This document shows, one piece after another, positions 34,080 through 43,277 of a DNA stretch of 64,000 bases; position 1 is the stretch's first letter, and every line of letters starts with the position of its first letter. The stretch is taken from assembly GCF_001747105.1 (NCBI RefSeq), contig NZ_MDGQ01000005.1, positions 1,054,001 to 1,118,000 on the forward strand. The letters are read 5' to 3'. Source of the DNA: Roseivirga misakiensis. Its GTDB lineage: Bacteria; Bacteroidota; Bacteroidia; Cytophagales; Cyclobacteriaceae. Under the pieces are notes generated by a model, which did no database searches, was not told the origin of the DNA, and was given only the letters and a program-made list of their open reading frames with translations. The position numbers and the translations under genes were made by a program.

Positions 34080-35648
34080 ATGGAAAAAGATAAATCGGCC
34101 ATATCAAGAGCAGGTTATAAGCCTAGAGCAGGACTCGCCGAAGCAGCCCAATTAGGTAAGTTGCCACCTCAGGCAGTAGACCTAGAAGAAGCGGTATTGG
34201 GAGCGCTCATGCTAGAGAAGGATGCACTAACCAATGTTATTGATATTCTTCGGCCAGATTCTTTTTACAAAGAAGCGCACAAAGAGATTTATCAAGCTAT
34301 TTACGAGCTTTTCCAAGAGTCAGAACCAATTGATATTCTGACAGTTACTAGCCATTTACGAAAGTCGGGTAAAATCGAAATCGTTGGTGGTCCTTATTAC
34401 ATTACGCAGTTAACAAACCGTGTAAGTTCGGCAGCCAATATTGAGTATCATGCAAGAATCGTAGTTGAGCAATCGATTAAAAGAGAGCTGATTCGAATAT
34501 CTTCTGAAATTCAAAAAGATGCGTTTGAAGACACTACGGATGTGTTCCAGCTTCTAGACAAAATGGAGCAGTCACTTTTTGAAGTGTCGGAGAAAAACGT
34601 GAAGAAGGAATACGATAGCATGCGTAATATCATGGCGACTGCTTTAGAAGAAATTCAAGCCAGAAAAGACCATCAAGATGGACTCACAGGAGTGCCTTCT
34701 GGATTTACTGCATTAGATCGTGTTACTTCAGGTTGGCAAAGATCAGATTTGATCATTATTGCGGCTAGACCTGCTATGGGTAAAACTGCTTTTGTGGTAT
34801 CTGCCCTCAGAAATGCGGCTGTAGATCACGGTCAGGCCTGTGCAATTTTCTCTTTGGAGATGTCATCAGTTCAATTAGTGAATCGACTGATTTCAGGAGA
34901 AGCAGAATTGGAAGGTGAAAAGATCAAGAAAGGTACTTTAGCCGAACACGAATGGGCACAACTTGTCCATAAAACAGCAAATTTAACCAAAGCCCCCATA
35001 TTTATAGATGATACCGCCGCGCTTTCGATCCTCGAATTGAGGGCGAAATGTAGGCGGTTGAAACAACAGCATGACATTCAGTTAATAGTAATTGATTACT
35101 TGCAGCTAATGTCAGGCGACTCCTCAAAGAGTGGAGGTGGAAGTGGTAACCGTGAACAGGAAATCGCCTCTATCTCTCGTTCTTTGAAGAACTTAGCTAA
35201 GGAGCTTAATGTGCCAGTAATTGCGCTGTCACAATTAAGTAGAGCCGTTGAGACCCGAGGCGGAGATAAGCGTCCCCAGCTTTCCGACCTCAGGGAATCA
35301 GGGTCAATTGAGCAAGATGCCGATATGGTAATGTTCCTTTATCGTCCTGAATACTATGGTATTACACAAGACGAGAATGGTATGCCAACCACCGGTATGG
35401 GTGAAGTCATTATATCTAAGCATAGAAATGGTTCACTGGAAAATGTACAACTCAAATTTGTGGGTAAGTACACCAAGTTTGCCGATCTAGATATGAATGC
35501 TGGCGGTACTTATGGCTCTTCATTCCCGACCGATGGAACTTCTAGTTTCGAATCAGGTGCTGGTGGCGGTGCCATGACCTTCCAAAGTAAGGCCAATGGA
35601 GGTGATACCCCGAATTTGCCAACGGGAGGAGAGGAAGCACCGTTTTAA
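34080..35648 (+). CDS. dnaB: Replicative DNA helicase DnaB
   Basis: This hexameric helicase unwinds DNA at the replication fork. The 522-residue protein has an N-terminal DnaB domain (PPQAVDLEEAVLGALMLE), a linker, and a RecA-like domain with Walker A ARPAMGKTAF, Walker B LIVIDYLQLMS, and the QLSRAVE.R..KRPQLSDLRESGSIEQDAD signature. No intein is present. The last 50 residues are Gly/Ser-rich and probably disordered. Transcription may begin almost at the start codon. Confidence 0.97.
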   Translation: MEKDKSAISRAGYKPRAGLAEAAQLGKLPPQAVDLEEAVLGALMLEKDALTNVIDILRPDSFYKEAHKEIYQAIYELFQESEPIDILTVTSHLRKSGKIEIVGGPYYITQLTNRVSSAANIEYHARIVVEQSIKRELIRISSEIQKDAFEDTTDVFQLLDKMEQSLFEVSEKNVKKEYDSMRNIMATALEEIQARKDHQDGLTGVPSGFTALDRVTSGWQRSDLIIIAARPAMGKTAFVVSALRNAAVDHGQACAIFSLEMSSVQLVNRLISGEAELEGEKIKKGTLAEHEWAQLVHKTANLTKAPIFIDDTAALSILELRAKCRRLKQQHDIQLIVIDYLQLMSGDSSKSGGGSGNREQEIASISRSLKNLAKELNVPVIALSQLSRAVETRGGDKRPQLSDLRESGSIEQDADMVMFLYRPEYYGITQDENGMPTTGMGEVIISKHRNGSLENVQLKFVGKYTKFADLDMNAGGTYGSSFPTDGTSSFESGAGGGAMTFQSKANGGDTPNLPTGGEEAPF

Positions 35649-35658
35649 ATCCTAACAA

Positions 35659-36654
35659 ATGAAGGCCTTATTAATCACCGATCAGACCGAGCCACTTTTA
35701 ATTTCTGATGTCACTTTACCCGAAGTGGGCGAACATGAAGTGCTAGTGCGGCTAAAAGCTGTGGCACTGAATAGACGCGATCAATGGATTAGGCAAGGAA
35801 TGTATCCGAATATAAAGTTTGGAAGCGTTTTGGGTTCAGATGGCGCTGGAATTGTGGAAAAAGTAGGACCAGATGTCAGTGATAGTCTTATTGGTCATGA
35901 AGTTATCATTAATCCAAATGTGAAATGGGGAAGTGATGATATGGCACAGTCCAAAGAATATTCAGTGTTGGGAATGCCGAAGAATGGGACTTTTGCGGAG
36001 TATATAGTTGTTCATGAAAATCGTTTGGCCGATAAGCCAGAACACCTTTCTTGGGAGGAAGCAGCAGCGTTACCTTTGGGAGGCTTAACAGCCTTTAGAG
36101 CGATATTTCATCACGGCCATTTAAAACCGGGTGATAACGTATTAATTTCTGGTGCAGGAGGTGGTGTGGCACAATTCGCATTTCTCTTTGCCACAGCCAT
36201 AGGAGCTAATGTATACGTGACCTCAGGATCTAGTGATAAAATCGAAAAGTGTCTAAATGCAGGCGCAAAAGCAGGTTATAATTATAAAGACGATCAGTGG
36301 TTTAAAGAAGCACATAAAATCTCCGGAGGATTCGACGTAGTGATAGATAGTGCGGGAGGGAATCAAATCAACGATTTTATTAAGATAATGAAACCCGCTG
36401 GTCGAATCGTTTTTTATGGCGCAACAAACGGCACACCCGAAAAACTAGATATGTTCAGAATGTTCTGGAACCAGATCACCCTACAAGGATCTACCATGGG
36501 AAATGATCACGAGTTTGAAGATATGGTTTCGTTTGTCAAAAAACACGAAGTTCACCCAATAATAGACTCCGTAAGGCCTTTTGAAGATATTATTTCTGCT
36601 TTCGATGATATGAAAGCCGGAAAACAATTCGGGAAGTTAGTGGTCACGCTTTAG
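35659..36654 (+). CDS. Zinc-type or quinone-type alcohol dehydrogenase (MDR family)
   Basis: This 331-residue medium-chain dehydrogenase/reductase has an N-terminal GroES-like domain (VALNRRDQWIRQGMYP, then GSDGAGIVEKVG) and a Rossmann domain with GAGGGVAQFA as the NAD(P)-binding glycine motif. The structural-zinc cysteine cluster is absent, so it is closer to the quinone oxidoreductase and crotonyl-reductase branch. It begins 10 bp after dnaB and may be read through from it, though a functional link is not evident. Confidence 0.85.
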   Translation: MKALLITDQTEPLLISDVTLPEVGEHEVLVRLKAVALNRRDQWIRQGMYPNIKFGSVLGSDGAGIVEKVGPDVSDSLIGHEVIINPNVKWGSDDMAQSKEYSVLGMPKNGTFAEYIVVHENRLADKPEHLSWEEAAALPLGGLTAFRAIFHHGHLKPGDNVLISGAGGGVAQFAFLFATAIGANVYVTSGSSDKIEKCLNAGAKAGYNYKDDQWFKEAHKISGGFDVVIDSAGGNQINDFIKIMKPAGRIVFYGATNGTPEKLDMFRMFWNQITLQGSTMGNDHEFEDMVSFVKKHEVHPIIDSVRPFEDIISAFDDMKAGKQFGKLVVTL

Positions 36655-36764
36655 CCCACCCAAATGGCCTCATTGCCATTCACATCCACTAAGCTTTTAC
36701 ATTTAAGTCCTTGAAGTTTAATTAGACAGAATTTTTAAACTCAAAAATCATTAATTAAAACTAT

Positions 36765-38387
36765 ATGAGATTCAATCGGAACAAGTTTGGACTGGTTGCA
36801 GCATTGATGTTCTTGACCCAGATGATGTGGGCACAAGACTACAATAATGCAAGTCAACTGGCCCAACGACTTCGTGGATTGGCAAACTCCTCAAATGCCG
36901 CCACGCTAAAGTCCATTACAAAAACATTAGGAGGTAAAGATGTCTGGATGCTCACTTTGGGTACCGGAGATATGGAAAATAAACCAGCCATGGCTGTGGT
37001 AGGTGGAGTTGAAGGACAACATCTGTTAGGCGTAGAAATGGCTGTGCGTTTTGCCGAAGATATTGTTAAAAACAACCTCGGCGCGTTGGACAATACAACA
37101 TATTATGTATTTCCTAACATGAGCCCTGACGCTACAGAACAGTATTTTGCCAATCTTAAATACGGTAGAAGTGCTAACGCAAAGAAGACGGACGACGATC
37201 GTGATGGCCGAATGAATGAAGATCCATTTGAAGATTTGAATGGTGATGGTATGATCACAATGATGAGAGTTGAAGATGCTACGGGTGATTGGATTACACA
37301 CCCAGCGGACGATAGAGTAATGATCAAGGCCAATAAATCTAAAGGCGAAAAAGGTAAATACCACTTGTTTACCGAAGGAGCCGATAATGATAAGGATGGC
37401 GCTTTTAATGAAGATGGTGATGGCGGAATTTACTTCAACAAGAGTTTAACTTTTTCCTACGACTACTTTACACCAGGTGCTGGTGAGCATCCTGTGTCTG
37501 AATTGGAGAATAGAGCACTATTGGACATCCTGTATACGAAGTGGAACGTTTACGCCATTATGACCTTTGGGCCTGGAAACAACTTATCTAGTGCTTGGAG
37601 GTACAACAGAGCAGGCGCGTCCAAAAGAGTAGTAACTAGTGTCCTCAGAAACGATGAAACTATAAACAAATTGGTTTCAGGTAAATACAATAAAACTGTA
37701 GGAACAAAAGACGCTCCGCCATCAGTGGAGCCTGGAGGTAGCTTTAATCAATGGGCATATTTCCACTTTGGAAGACTTAGTTTCAGTACACCAGGATGGT
37801 GGGCACCGATGGTAAAAGGTGACTCTACCATGAAGAAAAATACCGATAAGAATAGAGAGGTCAATTATCTAAGATGGGCTGAGAAAGAAGGCCTTTCGAA
37901 TTATTTCGCACAATGGACCGAGATGGATCACCCAGATTTTCCAGGTAAAAAAGTAGAAGTGGGTGGTATTGCACCATTCAACATGCTAAACCCGCCAATT
38001 TCAATGATTGACGATTTGGCGAGTAAGCATAACAAATTTATCATGGAACTGGCCGAAATGCAGGCAAGTGTTGAATTGATCAACCTGAGGGCTGAGTCTG
38101 TCGGAAAAGGCATGACCCGAATTACGGTAGACCTGTACAATGGTGGCACTTTACCAACCCACTCACAAATGGGATCAAGATCGCGTTGGTTAAGACGCGT
38201 TAAGATGGAATTGAAATTAGGAAAAGGACAAGAGATCGTTTCTGGTCGAAAAGTTAATTTGATCCCTTCTATTAACGGTGACGATTCGGTATCATTTACT
38301 TGGCTCGTTAAAGGAAAAGGCACAGTTTCTCTTGAAGCTGGTGCACCCCACATTGGATTCACTTCAACAAACGTAAATCTTAAATAA
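36765..38387 (+). CDS. M14-like pseudopeptidase with calcium-binding-like loops
   Basis: This 540-residue secreted protein (signal peptide ending WAQ24) is homologous to its downstream neighbour but lacks the M14 active site. Aligned without gaps, the neighbour's zinc ligands H109 and E112 fall on E83 and H86 (VEGQH). The third ligand H309 corresponds to about G269, and the catalytic E382 to about P343. Two Asp-rich loops resemble EF-hand or dockerin calcium sites (DDDRDGRMNEDPFEDLNGDG near 143-162, DNDKDGAFNEDGDG near 207-220). It lies 6 bp before the active gene, so the pair is probably one transcript. Likely a partner or binding subunit (inference). Confidence 0.8.
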   Translation: MRFNRNKFGLVAALMFLTQMMWAQDYNNASQLAQRLRGLANSSNAATLKSITKTLGGKDVWMLTLGTGDMENKPAMAVVGGVEGQHLLGVEMAVRFAEDIVKNNLGALDNTTYYVFPNMSPDATEQYFANLKYGRSANAKKTDDDRDGRMNEDPFEDLNGDGMITMMRVEDATGDWITHPADDRVMIKANKSKGEKGKYHLFTEGADNDKDGAFNEDGDGGIYFNKSLTFSYDYFTPGAGEHPVSELENRALLDILYTKWNVYAIMTFGPGNNLSSAWRYNRAGASKRVVTSVLRNDETINKLVSGKYNKTVGTKDAPPSVEPGGSFNQWAYFHFGRLSFSTPGWWAPMVKGDSTMKKNTDKNREVNYLRWAEKEGLSNYFAQWTEMDHPDFPGKKVEVGGIAPFNMLNPPISMIDDLASKHNKFIMELAEMQASVELINLRAESVGKGMTRITVDLYNGGTLPTHSQMGSRSRWLRRVKMELKLGKGQEIVSGRKVNLIPSINGDDSVSFTWLVKGKGTVSLEAGAPHIGFTSTNVNLK

Positions 38388-38393
38388 GCCGAC

Positions 38394-40133
38394 ATGAAAA
38401 ACTTTATAAACAAACTCGTTTTATCGATTTGCTTACTTGGGTTTACTGCTGCAGCTTATGCCCAAAGTGCGGATGAAATATTTAGAGCCGTTGGTTCACC
38501 TCACAATCCGAAAGTACAAATTAGCTTTAACCGATACTACACTGCGGAAGGACACGCTGTACTCACCAAGAAGATAGCCGATGCGCACCCTAACCTAGTA
38601 AGAAGAGTATCTATTGGAAAGTCCTATGAAGGACGCGACATGTGGATGCTACAGATTACAAACTTCGAAAAGGGAGAGCCACATAGAAAACCAGGTTTCT
38701 ACATCGATGGTAATATTCACTCAAATGAAATTCAAGGAGCTGAAATTTCGATCTATACCGCTTGGTACTTAACTGAGAACTATGGCGATGTTGATTATAT
38801 CACCAAAATGCTCGATGACCGCATCTTTTATATCGTACCGACCATCAATCCTGATGCGAGGAATAACTATATGAAGGAGCCGAATACAGGTAGTTCTCCA
38901 AGATCGGGGATGATTCCTTTGGACGATGATAGAGATGGTCTTTTTGACGAAGATGCACCAGACGATCTGGATGGTAACGGTTCTATCACTCAAATGAGGA
39001 GAAAAAGTAATACTGGGAACTTTATTTTAGACCCGAAAGATCCAAGAAAAATGATCTTGGTCGGTGTGGACGATAACGTGCCTGCTAGTGTACAGCGATA
39101 CGAAATGCTAGGTCAAGAAGGAATTGACAATGATGGCGATGGTAGAGTTAACGAAGATAGAGTAGGGTATTACGATCCAAATAGAGACTGGGCGTGGAAA
39201 TGGCAACCTGATTACATTCAAGGTGGCGCGTACAAGTATCCGTTTAGTGTGCCTGAAAATAGAAACGTTGCAGATTTTGTTTTGGCACATCCGAACATTG
39301 CTGGTGGACAAAGTTACCACAACTCTGGGGGAATGATCCTTCGTGGTCCTGGTGCTCAAGAAGATCTTTCGACATATAACAGAGCAGATCTTAGAATCTA
39401 TGATGCCATAGGTCAAAAAGGAGAGAAGATAATGCCTGGTTATAGATACCTAGTGGTTTACAAAGACCTTTATTCAGTATTTGGCGGAGAGCTGGACTGG
39501 ATGTACGGTAGTCGAGGTATTTACACCTTCACCAACGAGATTTTCACCCGATTTGCCTATTACAAGAATAATCAGGGAGGGCAAAACCTTAACTACGACA
39601 TCGATACCGAGTTGTTAATGGGAGATGCTTTCGAACCATGGAAGCCTTACAATCACCCAACTTATGGAGAAATAGAGATTGGTGGGTTCAAAAAGAACTT
39701 CGGTAGAGCAACTCCTGGTTTTATGTTAGAGGAAGAGTTGCATAGAAATATGGCTTTCACACTTTATCATGCTTTTCATATGCCGAAACTGAGCATAGGA
39801 GAGGTTAAAGAGAAAGATTTGGGAGGAGGCTTGAGAGAAATCACCGCCACCATCAAGAATGAAAGACTAATGCCAACGCATGCTTCTCAGGATTTGAAGT
39901 ATAAAATTGAAAGACCTGATTATATCAGCATATCAGGCGTTAATGTTCAAGCAGGTATGACGGTTCAGAATGAAGATTTTGGATTTACTACTGAGCAAAA
40001 ACATAATCCTCAAAAGTTAGAGTTGGCCAACATTCCAGGAAATAGTACAGTAACTGTACGCTGGATTGTTAGTGGCAAAGGCAAGTATACCATCACGGTA
40101 GACAGCGCCAAAGGAGGCTTAGTAAGCAAATAA
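38394..40133 (+). CDS. Secreted M14-family zinc carboxypeptidase with calcium-binding-like loops
   Basis: This 579-residue protein has a signal peptide ending AYAQ24. The zinc site is complete: H109 and E112 (IHSNE) and H309 (QSYHN), with catalytic E382 (TFTNEIF). Two Asp-rich loops between the active-site segments resemble EF-hand calcium sites (about 177-197 and 245-255) and are shared with the upstream pseudopeptidase. The last 110 residues look like a beta-sandwich domain. It should release C-terminal residues from peptides outside the cytoplasm. A strong terminator follows at 40150. Confidence 0.9.
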   Translation: MKNFINKLVLSICLLGFTAAAYAQSADEIFRAVGSPHNPKVQISFNRYYTAEGHAVLTKKIADAHPNLVRRVSIGKSYEGRDMWMLQITNFEKGEPHRKPGFYIDGNIHSNEIQGAEISIYTAWYLTENYGDVDYITKMLDDRIFYIVPTINPDARNNYMKEPNTGSSPRSGMIPLDDDRDGLFDEDAPDDLDGNGSITQMRRKSNTGNFILDPKDPRKMILVGVDDNVPASVQRYEMLGQEGIDNDGDGRVNEDRVGYYDPNRDWAWKWQPDYIQGGAYKYPFSVPENRNVADFVLAHPNIAGGQSYHNSGGMILRGPGAQEDLSTYNRADLRIYDAIGQKGEKIMPGYRYLVVYKDLYSVFGGELDWMYGSRGIYTFTNEIFTRFAYYKNNQGGQNLNYDIDTELLMGDAFEPWKPYNHPTYGEIEIGGFKKNFGRATPGFMLEEELHRNMAFTLYHAFHMPKLSIGEVKEKDLGGGLREITATIKNERLMPTHASQDLKYKIERPDYISISGVNVQAGMTVQNEDFGFTTEQKHNPQKLELANIPGNSTVTVRWIVSGKGKYTITVDSAKGGLVSK

Positions 40134-40149
40134 GCCATCAAAAAATCTG

Positions 40150-40185
40150 AAAAAAGCCACTCCGAAATTCGGAGTGGCTTTTTTG
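40150..40185. terminator. Intrinsic terminator after the M14 pair
   Basis: A stem of about 15 bp (AAAAAAGCCACTCCG and its complement) with a short AT-rich loop has T-runs on both sides. It can serve the M14 transcript and the convergent hydrolase gene ending at 40203. Confidence 0.92.
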
Positions 40186-40202
40186 TAACAGTCAAAGAGG
40201 GC

Positions 40203-41144
40203 TTAAGGGTTTTCTTCTAGCCACTTGATAGCCACCTTCGACATATTTCGGTAATCATGGCCAACATTTTTAACAGTGTCAATTTCCCAGTTAAACGTCC
40301 AGTTATTTGAGCTACTCAACTGAGCATTGGCTTCATAAAAATTGGAACCCCGTTCTAACCTATGACCACCTTGTTGCATTGCCAAATCCGTAGTTCTGAA
40401 AGTCCCTAGACTGGGGTCATTGTCCAATTCTCCCAAGAGGATGATCAGCCTCTTTTGATAGGCGATTTGTAAATCAGTATTACTGTTCGTATGCGAAATC
40501 CCATAAGGATACCTGATGGTATTGTTTGGGAAAGTATAGAATCCAGCATTGGCGGCTATGGCAGTTTCAATGCGAGCATCCGGCATGAGCATTATCATCC
40601 GATGAACAAATTGTCCACCCGCAGAATGTCCGAAGATATCATAAGTACTATTGGTTATGTCATTAACCGATTTGACGTGGTCGAATATGTTTTCTATGAC
40701 GGTAAAAGCCCATTCCTGTTTGGGGTTTTTGGTACCAAAAAAGGTGAAAAGATTACCTTCCTGATAATCGTTAGTAGTGTATTTGGCAAACTTGCTTTCA
40801 AATGCTGGAGCCACAATGAGTAGATTATTGTCCTCAGCTGCTTTTACCCAAGCTTCAAGGTAATCATCCGCATTTCTGCCACCACCATGCATTACAAAGA
40901 CAATTTTATCTCCGCTTTTCCAGTTTTCAGGTTTGTAGGTCCAAACACGTATGGACTTTCTTTTACTTTCATGATAGGCGTACATCACAAAGTTGTCTTT
41001 CCCAACAAGTATGGGAGTCGGGGTAGTGACTTCTGGCCCTTTTGGCAATTTGTATAAATAGACATAGCCAGTAATACCCAAGAGTAAGAGCAATACAAAA
41101 CCAAAGACTAGGGTCTTCCGGATAATGCGTAGGAGTTTATTCAT
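40203..41144 (-). CDS. Polyhydroxybutyrate-depolymerase-like alpha/beta hydrolase
   Basis: The protein has 313 residues from the ATG at 41144; the frame is open to a TTG at 41174. One N-terminal membrane helix (LVFGFVLLLLLGITGYVYLY) anchors it, leaving the hydrolase outside. The oxyanion region is VMHGGGRNADDYLEAW, the nucleophile is the Ser in FGHSAGGQFVHRM, and a late histidine lies in KNVGHDYR. It resembles the LpqC/PHB-depolymerase esterase group. Natural substrates may be polyesters or acylated sugars. Confidence 0.75.
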   Translation of the reverse strand: MNKLLRIIRKTLVFGFVLLLLLGITGYVYLYKLPKGPEVTTPTPILVGKDNFVMYAYHESKRKSIRVWTYKPENWKSGDKIVFVMHGGGRNADDYLEAWVKAAEDNNLLIVAPAFESKFAKYTTNDYQEGNLFTFFGTKNPKQEWAFTVIENIFDHVKSVNDITNSTYDIFGHSAGGQFVHRMIMLMPDARIETAIAANAGFYTFPNNTIRYPYGISHTNSNTDLQIAYQKRLIILLGELDNDPSLGTFRTTDLAMQQGGHRLERGSNFYEANAQLSSSNNWTFNWEIDTVKNVGHDYRNMSKVAIKWLEENP

Positions 41145-41234
41145 TGACTGAGCTTTTTGGTTGAAACAAAGCAATTGTGCTATGTTTTTTCCATGCTAAG
41201 GTCATGCCAAACTGTAAGCCTTTTGGAGTTGAGA

Positions 41235-41609
41235 TTAAATTGGTGAAGAAACATCCACTAAGGTGCCGTTAGGGTCTTGTAGAAGCATTCTTCGTTGCCC
41301 ATAGAAAGTGTCGTGAGGTTCGCTTAGTATTTTATATCCATTGGAATTAGCGACCTTAAAAACGTCATCAACATTTTCAACGACAAAGGTAATGTAGAAG
41401 CCTTGGGGTGACTTTTGAAACCCCTCTGGAATGAGGTCACTCGATTTCAAAATAATACCAAGCTCTAAAGATTTGTCTTTTGAAATAAGATGTACGAACC
41501 AGTCGCTATCGTAGTCTACGTTAAAATCAAAAAGGCTCACATAGAAATCTTTACTCTCTGATAAGCTTTCAGAGCATATATTGGTCATTAAGCGGTTAAT
41601 CCTTTCCAT
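41235..41609 (-). CDS. VOC-family (glyoxalase/bleomycin-resistance-like) protein
   Basis: This 124-residue single vicinal-oxygen-chelate module has the pattern ICSESLSESKDFYVSLFDFNVDYDSDWFVHL at the start and an FYGQRRMLLQDPNGTLVDVSSP ending. Metal-ligand positions are partly degenerate, so catalysis is uncertain. VOC proteins include dioxygenases, glyoxalases and drug-binding proteins. It is a solitary gene. Confidence 0.8.
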   Translation of the reverse strand: MERINRLMTNICSESLSESKDFYVSLFDFNVDYDSDWFVHLISKDKSLELGIILKSSDLIPEGFQKSPQGFYITFVVENVDDVFKVANSNGYKILSEPHDTFYGQRRMLLQDPNGTLVDVSSPI

Positions 41610-41774
41610 TTTCTAATTGATATTCGAGTGGGTCGAAGCAGTACTATAGATTAGTTTTTAATTAAAGTCATCTACGAAAATTTTAACCCAGATAGTTTAA
41701 AAAAGTTTGGCCTAGGTCTACTCGAGTTTGGTAGTGTTTTTCAAGCACAATGTTTTGGGTAATTACTTCCTTGA

Positions 41775-42740
41775 CTATCTCATCCTAAAATCTAATCTTA
41801 ACATCATGCTGCTTTTGACTTTCCGTCCTCTCTGAATAGCTGGTAACCATTTCTTGGAAAGTTTGAGAACACGCATAGCTTCTTCATCACATCCACTTCC
41901 AATACCAGACATGACTTGAATATCTAATATTTGACCAGTTTGGTCGACGACAAAACTGAGAACAACACTGCCTTCTATTTTATTTCGTCTGGCTATCTTG
42001 GGGTACTTCAAGTTCTTTTGCAAAAATCTGGCCCATTTCTTTTCGCCATCGGGATAGGCCGCAGGTGTTTCTAGCGTATTGTATGTGAAAACGGCGCCAC
42101 CGTTGTCATAACTTTTTCCTGATACCAGTTCACCATTTCGGTTATAGTTTTCTTCATAGTCAAGTTTGTTGACCTTTATGCCCGTCCAGAGCCCAACTTT
42201 TTTTCCATCAACGTATTCACCTCTTTCCAAATAATTAGAGTTTTTGAAAATAGTGGCGTTAAAGATTCCTGAACCATCTTTTACTTGCTGATTGCCCAAT
42301 GAATCCCAAGAATTAATAAGTAAATCAACGAACGAACCACCGCTCGTTGTACGCCTTGTGATTCTTTCACCTTCTTGATAAGTGTATATATTCTCTGATC
42401 TCTTCTGACCATTTTGATACCACCTGGTGATTAAGCTTTCGTTTTCCCCTTCACCAAGCCCTCTTTGTTCTTTGATCTGCCCATTTTTATAATATTTCTT
42501 ATGCGTTCCATTCGAACGGTTGTTAAAGTAATAAACCTCTCCATAGAGTGAATGATCTGGGTAATACTGTTTAATTAACCCATTTCTATCGAAGCCAGCA
42601 TTAAGTTCATAATAAGCCACTTTAGCTGTGCTATTTGGTCCAATCTTACCACCTGAACTTGAATAGAAGGTCGTGTCTGATTGGGCGAGCGTTGCGAATG
42701 GGTACAGAAGAAGAAGAATTGTGATTTGATGTTTTAACAT
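41775..42740 (-). CDS. TonB C-terminal domain fused to MORN-type repeats
   Basis: The protein has 321 residues from the ATG at 42740. A signal-like helix (ITILLLLYPFATLAQ) is followed by about seven YwqK/MORN-type hairpins (for example GQIKEQRG, NGQKRSENIY, GKKVGLWTG) and then a TonB C-terminal domain (YPKIARRNKIEGSVVLSFVVDQTG, then WLPAIQRGRKVKS). An ordinary TonB spans the periplasm with a Pro-rich linker; here repeats replace it and the helix looks cleavable. Such fusions occur in Bacteroidota. The TPR gene lies 46 bp upstream. Confidence 0.8.
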   Translation of the reverse strand: MLKHQITILLLLYPFATLAQSDTTFYSSSGGKIGPNSTAKVAYYELNAGFDRNGLIKQYYPDHSLYGEVYYFNNRSNGTHKKYYKNGQIKEQRGLGEGENESLITRWYQNGQKRSENIYTYQEGERITRRTTSGGSFVDLLINSWDSLGNQQVKDGSGIFNATIFKNSNYLERGEYVDGKKVGLWTGIKVNKLDYEENYNRNGELVSGKSYDNGGAVFTYNTLETPAAYPDGEKKWARFLQKNLKYPKIARRNKIEGSVVLSFVVDQTGQILDIQVMSGIGSGCDEEAMRVLKLSKKWLPAIQRGRKVKSSMMLRLDFRMR

Positions 42741-42786
42741 GTCTCTTAATGCCTTTTCAAATATCAATTTAGAATTTTATCCCATC

Positions 42787-43110
42787 CTACTCCATCTCAA
42801 AAAGTAAATTCTGATGGACTGAATTGAGTTCCTGAAAGGTTTTGTTATTTCCTTGAGTTTTGGCCAGTATCATACCTTGTGCATAAACTTCAAGTGCTTC
42901 ATCTTCTAATTCATATGCTTCAAGCAGCTGCCCAGTTTGATAATAAGTAGGAAGGTATTCAGCGTAATCCTTCAAAAGAGTTTTGAAAATTCTTAGCGCT
43001 TCTTCGGGTTTAGTTTGAACATATTCGCAAGCCAAACCATAGTAATTAAACGGATCAGTTGGATCTTCTTCAATGTACTTTTTTAGTAAGTCAATTCGGG
43101 CTTCATTCAT
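42787..43110 (-). CDS. Small tetratricopeptide-repeat protein
   Basis: This 107-residue all-helical protein has about two and a half TPR motifs (DPFNYYGLACEYVQTKPEEALRIF, then YLPTYYQTGQLLEAYELEDEALEVYAQG). It has no signal peptide and is probably a cytoplasmic adaptor. It is on the same strand as the TonB/MORN gene and may be co-transcribed. Confidence 0.75.
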   Translation of the reverse strand: MNEARIDLLKKYIEEDPTDPFNYYGLACEYVQTKPEEALRIFKTLLKDYAEYLPTYYQTGQLLEAYELEDEALEVYAQGMILAKTQGNNKTFQELNSVHQNLLFEME

Positions 43111-43277
43111 TCGGCCGAGTTCGTTTTTATTTACTTGATTATTGGCTATCTTCGGGCAAATTTAGGCATCACCGCTGTTAGATTTAAGTCAATTTCGGGT
43201 TTTATATTGTCAAATCTAAACCTGATCGACTTGCAAATAGTTAAAGAGGAAATAATTATCAAAACCAATAAGTAAGC

